Part shown: positions 61,810-64,000 of the stretch, in pieces | Layout: each line of letters opens with the position of its first letter | How positions within the stretch are numbered: the stretch's first letter is position 1 | DNA from: Bryobacterales bacterium | Lineage (GTDB): Bacteria; Acidobacteriota; Terriglobia; Bryobacterales; UBA6623 | DNA: 64,000 nt | Direction: 5' to 3' | Assembly: GCA_022826925.1 (NCBI GenBank) | Contig: JAJDTX010000164.1 | Location: 1 to 64,000, forward strand | Translations under genes and position numbers: made by a program | The notes under the pieces: model-generated | What the model was told of the DNA's origin: nothing | Database searches by the model: none | The model's input: only the letters and a program-made list of their open reading frames with translations

Positions 61810-62274
61810 ATGGGCGATCTCATCCACACTTCCAAGATCCGCATCCACCAGGATCAGCCCCCCGAGCGCCGCGCGTACATCGAAGGCTTTGAAGAGCCGC
61901 TAGAGTTCGGCGTCCACGGCGGGATCAAGCACTTCTACGGCATGGAGCCGCGGCGCGACCTTCCGGCCACGCTCGACCACATGGTCGCAGCGGTGGGCGG
62001 TTGACTGACCGGCACTCTGTCAGGGGCCCTGGCAGTCCGTAAGATTCCGAACCATCCCGATCGCGTCCAGAGCGACATCGAGGGGGACATCGAAAACGTC
62101 GACGGCGTCATGCGCATCACGCGGATCCGCGTGCACTACCGCCTGAAGATCCCGGCCGGCACCCGCGACCGCGCGCAGCGCGCGCTGGACACCCACCAGG
62201 TAAAGTGCCCGGCCGCAATGAGCGTCAAGGGATCGATCGACATCGAGACCAGCGCGGACATCGAGGAGATCTGA
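61810..62274 (+). CDS. OsmC-family thiol peroxidase-like selenoprotein (in-frame TGA read as Sec)
   Basis: Read through one TGA at 62002-62004, the frame encodes 154 residues with a complete OsmC/YhfA-like fold. The N-terminal half is IHTSKIRIHQDQPPERRAYI, then LEFGVHGGIKHFYGMEPRRD and LPATLDHMVAAVGG. The codon after GG is TGA, then LTGTLSGALAVRKIP. The C-terminal half is VMRITRIRVHYRLKIPAGT and RAQRALDTHQVKCPAAMSV. OsmC proteins use two cysteines, in a (A/G)GCLTxTL and a KCPxxxSL context, to reduce hydroperoxides. The TGA is exactly at the first cysteine and the second Cys is present. The downstream frame shows no other stop or frameshift and ends at TGA 62272. A SECIS-like hairpin follows. 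Sec is therefore the best reading; a nonsense pseudogene is the alternative. Confidence 0.85.
62017..62035 (+). promoter_or_regulatory. Bacterial SECIS-like hairpin downstream of the recoded TGA
   Basis: CTGTCAG (62017-62023) pairs with CTGGCAG (62029-62035) in a 7-bp stem with one G-U pair, closing a 5-nt loop GGGCC. The stem begins 12 nt and the loop 19 nt after the TGA. The E. coli fdhF element has an upper stem-loop about 11 nt after the TGA and a loop containing GGUC. SelB recognises such a loop with guanines at its start. The element lies entirely within the coding frame, as in bacteria. Confidence 0.75.
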
Positions 62275-62290
62275 GCCGGCCCGCTCAAGG

Positions 62291-63181
62291 TCAGTGCTCT
62301 TTGTCGATGTCGCGGTGCTGCACGCGCACGTTGCGGCCCGCGGCCGCGAAGCGCTTGGCCGCGGCCTCGGCGAGGTAGACCGACCGGTGCCGGCCCCCCG
62401 TACAGCCGAAGTAGATCGAAAGGTAGCTCTTGCCCTCGGCCGCATAGCGCGGCACCACGAAGTCCAGCAGGCCCATCGCGCGCTCTAGGAACTCGGCGGT
62501 TTCCGAGTACGACTCGAGAAACCTAACCACGCCGGCGTCCTTGCCGGTGAGATGCCGACAAGCCGGCTCGTAGTTCGGATTCGGAAGGAAGCGCACGTCC
62601 AAGACCAGATCGCCGTCCAGCGGCGGTCCGTACTTGAAGCCGAAGCTGCCTACCGTCACGCGCAGGTCGGAATCGTCGGGCTGGCCCTGGAAGATCTCCA
62701 ACACCTTGCGCCTCAGGTCATGGACGTTGAAACGGCTGGTGTCAAGTTCGAGATCGGCCAGGGCGCGGATCGGCCGGAGCAAGGCCCGCTCGGCGGCAAC
62801 GCTCTCCGCAACGCTGGCACCGCCCGCCGGATGCGGCCGGCGCGTCTCGCTGAAGCGGCGTTGCAACACCGCGTCGGCGGTTTCCAAGAACACCAGGCTG
62901 GCCGGCAGCGACTCCTGGATCTCCGCGAAAGTGGCGGGGAACCGGCTCAGTCCGGTGCCCTCGCGAATGTCCACCACGAGCGCCGCCCGGCCGGCGTCCT
63001 GCGTGAGGGGGCCGGCCGCCGCAAACGGCTTCATCAAATCGACCGGCAAGTTATCGACGGTGTAATAGCCGGCGTCCTCGAGCGCTCGCAGCACGGTCCC
63101 CTTGCCAGAGCCGCTCAGGCCGGTCACTACGACCAAGCGAGCCCGGGCAACGCGCGCGAGGCCCTCGGGCCCGCCCGCCAT
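62291..63181 (-). CDS. rapZ: RNase adapter protein RapZ
   Basis: The 296-residue protein has the Walker A GLSGSGKGTVLRALEDAGYY at 21-40, the Walker B-like ALVVDIREG, LETADAVLQRRFSETRRPHP and the C-terminal domain DVRFLPNPNYEP, YLSIYFGCTGGRHRSVYLAE. RapZ binds UDP-GlcNAc-related ligands and nucleotides, and in enterics it directs RNase E to GlmZ. In other phyla its role is less clear. It is followed upstream by hpf, the usual rpoN-region neighbour. The 5' neighbours rpoN and ptsN are not in the window. Confidence 0.95.
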   Translation of the reverse strand: MAGGPEGLARVARARLVVVTGLSGSGKGTVLRALEDAGYYTVDNLPVDLMKPFAAAGPLTQDAGRAALVVDIREGTGLSRFPATFAEIQESLPASLVFLETADAVLQRRFSETRRPHPAGGASVAESVAAERALLRPIRALADLELDTSRFNVHDLRRKVLEIFQGQPDDSDLRVTVGSFGFKYGPPLDGDLVLDVRFLPNPNYEPACRHLTGKDAGVVRFLESYSETAEFLERAMGLLDFVVPRYAAEGKSYLSIYFGCTGGRHRSVYLAEAAAKRFAAAGRNVRVQHRDIDKEH

Positions 63182-63183
63182 GG

Positions 63184-63753
63184 CTAGCTGCCCTCGACCA
63201 GCTCCGCCGCGCCGTCGCGACGGCGCAGCAGGACATTGATCTTGCCGCTGCCGGCGTCCCGGTACGAGACATAGTCCCGGTCTCCGCCCTCGAGCAGGAG
63301 AAACGCCTCGTCCTCGGTCATGGGCTTCGGCTCGACCGCTCCGGAGCGCACGATTCGCGAGGGCGCGGGCGGCGCCTCGCTAACCGGTTCGCTCGCCACC
63401 GCCCGCCGAATGGAATCCGCCACGACGACCGACGGAACGTCGCGCTGCTTGCCCGGCCGGTGCGTGTCGATGATCTTGTGCTTGTTGCGCACGGCCTGCC
63501 TCTCGAGCTTGTCCAGCGCAGCGTACACGGCGATGAATGCGGTGCTGCCCGTGCCGGCCACGACCAGCGTGTGGCGCAGCGCGCGCAGCATGACTTCCGC
63601 CTCGCAGAGATGGCGCTGCTGCGACAGCCTCACGTGGGTCTCGAGATCGTTGCGCCGGGTCAGGATCCGCTGGATCTTGGCCAACTTGCGCTCGACTTTT
63701 GCGACCTCGCGCTGTGTCAAGTCCGCCTTGCGGCCTGTGTACTCAATTCGCAT
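63184..63753 (-). CDS. hpf: Ribosome hibernation promoting factor, long form
   Basis: The 189-residue protein has an N-terminal S30AE/YfiA domain (MRIEYTGRKADLTQREVAKV, LSQQRHLCEAEVMLRALRHT, ALDKLERQAVRNKHKI), a linker, and a C-terminal dimerisation domain (PMTEDEAFLLLEGGDRDYVS, GSGKINVLLRRRDG). Long Hpf forms 100S ribosome dimers in stationary phase. ATG 63753 is chosen because the family starts MxIxxTGR and GGAAAGG lies upstream. It ends 2 nt before rapZ begins, so the two are co-transcribed. Confidence 0.93.
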   Translation of the reverse strand: MRIEYTGRKADLTQREVAKVERKLAKIQRILTRRNDLETHVRLSQQRHLCEAEVMLRALRHTLVVAGTGSTAFIAVYAALDKLERQAVRNKHKIIDTHRPGKQRDVPSVVVADSIRRAVASEPVSEAPPAPSRIVRSGAVEPKPMTEDEAFLLLEGGDRDYVSYRDAGSGKINVLLRRRDGAAELVEGS

Positions 63754-64000
63754 CTCGCACCCCTTTCCACCCGGCCGGCGTGCGCGGCGAATCCTGGCCG
63801 GAACCGCCGCCATCCTGGCCAATCGGGCGGATCCTAGTTTCAAGTTGGGTTGAATATGACGGATAATGCATCGAACTTAGAGTATAGCAGCGTACTAACT
63901 TTCCTATTCCTAACGAGTTACGAATTCGCACGGCACTCTTGGGACGTCGGCGGGCGCGGGCCGGTGGTAGGATGCTGATTCTCTCGATGTGGCGTTCATA
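63754..64000. other. Upstream region of hpf-rapZ, window end
   Basis: No gene is supported here. The DNA is notably AT-richer than the rest. On the minus strand TATACT at 63881-63886 could be a -10 element about 128 nt before hpf, but no -35 partner is clear. The neighbouring gene, possibly rpoN, must lie beyond the window. Confidence 0.4.

Noticed and set aside
61804-62004. A stand-alone 66-residue protein ending at the TGA, or a nonsense pseudogene
   Set aside because: The downstream frame stays open for 89 more codons, encodes the second half of the same fold with its second cysteine, and a SECIS-like hairpin follows. The stop falls exactly on the catalytic cysteine codon.
1-64000. tRNA genes, rRNA, CRISPR arrays, insertion sequences
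   Set aside because: I scanned intergenic regions for T-loop patterns, regularly spaced repeats and transposase motifs and saw none that hold.

Overview
The window reads as GC-rich chromosomal DNA from a member of the Acidobacteriota. Evidence for this is two large TonB-dependent receptors with an N-terminal carboxypeptidase-regulatory-like domain, DUF6152 secreted proteins next to a paralogous secreted family that I associate with this phylum, and a VWFA-like secreted protein of acidobacterial type. The complete Na+-NQR operon, two formylglycine sulfatases and several sugar-acid and deoxy-sugar genes suggest, by inference, a marine or host-associated lifestyle with use of sulfated polysaccharides. 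I see no rRNA, tRNA, CRISPR array or insertion sequence.

Layout. 0.5-8.2 kb: a DUF6152 protein, an orphan antitoxin with a dead toxin stub, a heterodimeric ABC exporter, DUF420, an ABC-2 permease, a phosphoesterase and a rhodanese. 8.5-13.4 kb: a VTC / DUF4956 / secreted EF-hand plus PPDK-N operon, then a Sua5-family gene. 13.6-19 kb: a TonB receptor, then a DprA-like plus phosphoribosyltransferase pair that looks like a ShosTA toxin-antitoxin or defence module. 19-34.8 kb: sulfatase, MocA-type oxidoreductase, lectin-like protein, PQQ dehydrogenase, MATE exporter, hydrolase, TrpG/PabA, mannonate-dehydratase-like protein, a second TonB receptor, a molybdopterin oxidoreductase and Der GTPase. 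34.8-43.2 kb: MerR regulator, an orphan ThiS, and nqrABCDEF-apbE-nqrM. 43.1-52 kb: SDR, GNAT, a DGTG-repeat protein, 5'-nucleotidase, DUF6152 group, and a VapBC pair with a clear operator. 52-56.4 kb: sugar isomerase, class II aldolase, one hexameric and three pentameric microcompartment shell proteins, and a lyase-like beta-propeller. 56.4-64 kb: fatty-acyl reductase-like protein, threonine aldolase, VWFA-like protein, sulfatase, an OsmC-family protein read through an in-frame TGA, RapZ and Hpf.

Strongest observations. (1) At 61810-62274 an OsmC-family gene is interrupted only by one TGA, exactly where the family has its reactive cysteine. A stem-loop with a GG-starting apical loop lies 12 nt downstream, as in bacterial SECIS elements. 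This is very probably a selenoprotein that standard gene calling would split. (2) A compact microcompartment locus has one BMC-H, three coupled BMC-P genes and an aldolase with a possible encapsulation tail, and no aldehyde dehydrogenase nearby. (3) A DprA/PRTase pair. (4) A secreted protein joins eight EF-hand loops to a PEP-synthase-type ATP-binding domain beside a polyphosphate-polymerase-like gene. (5) About ten genes have a TANNNT box 6-9 nt before the start codon, pointing to widespread leaderless transcription.
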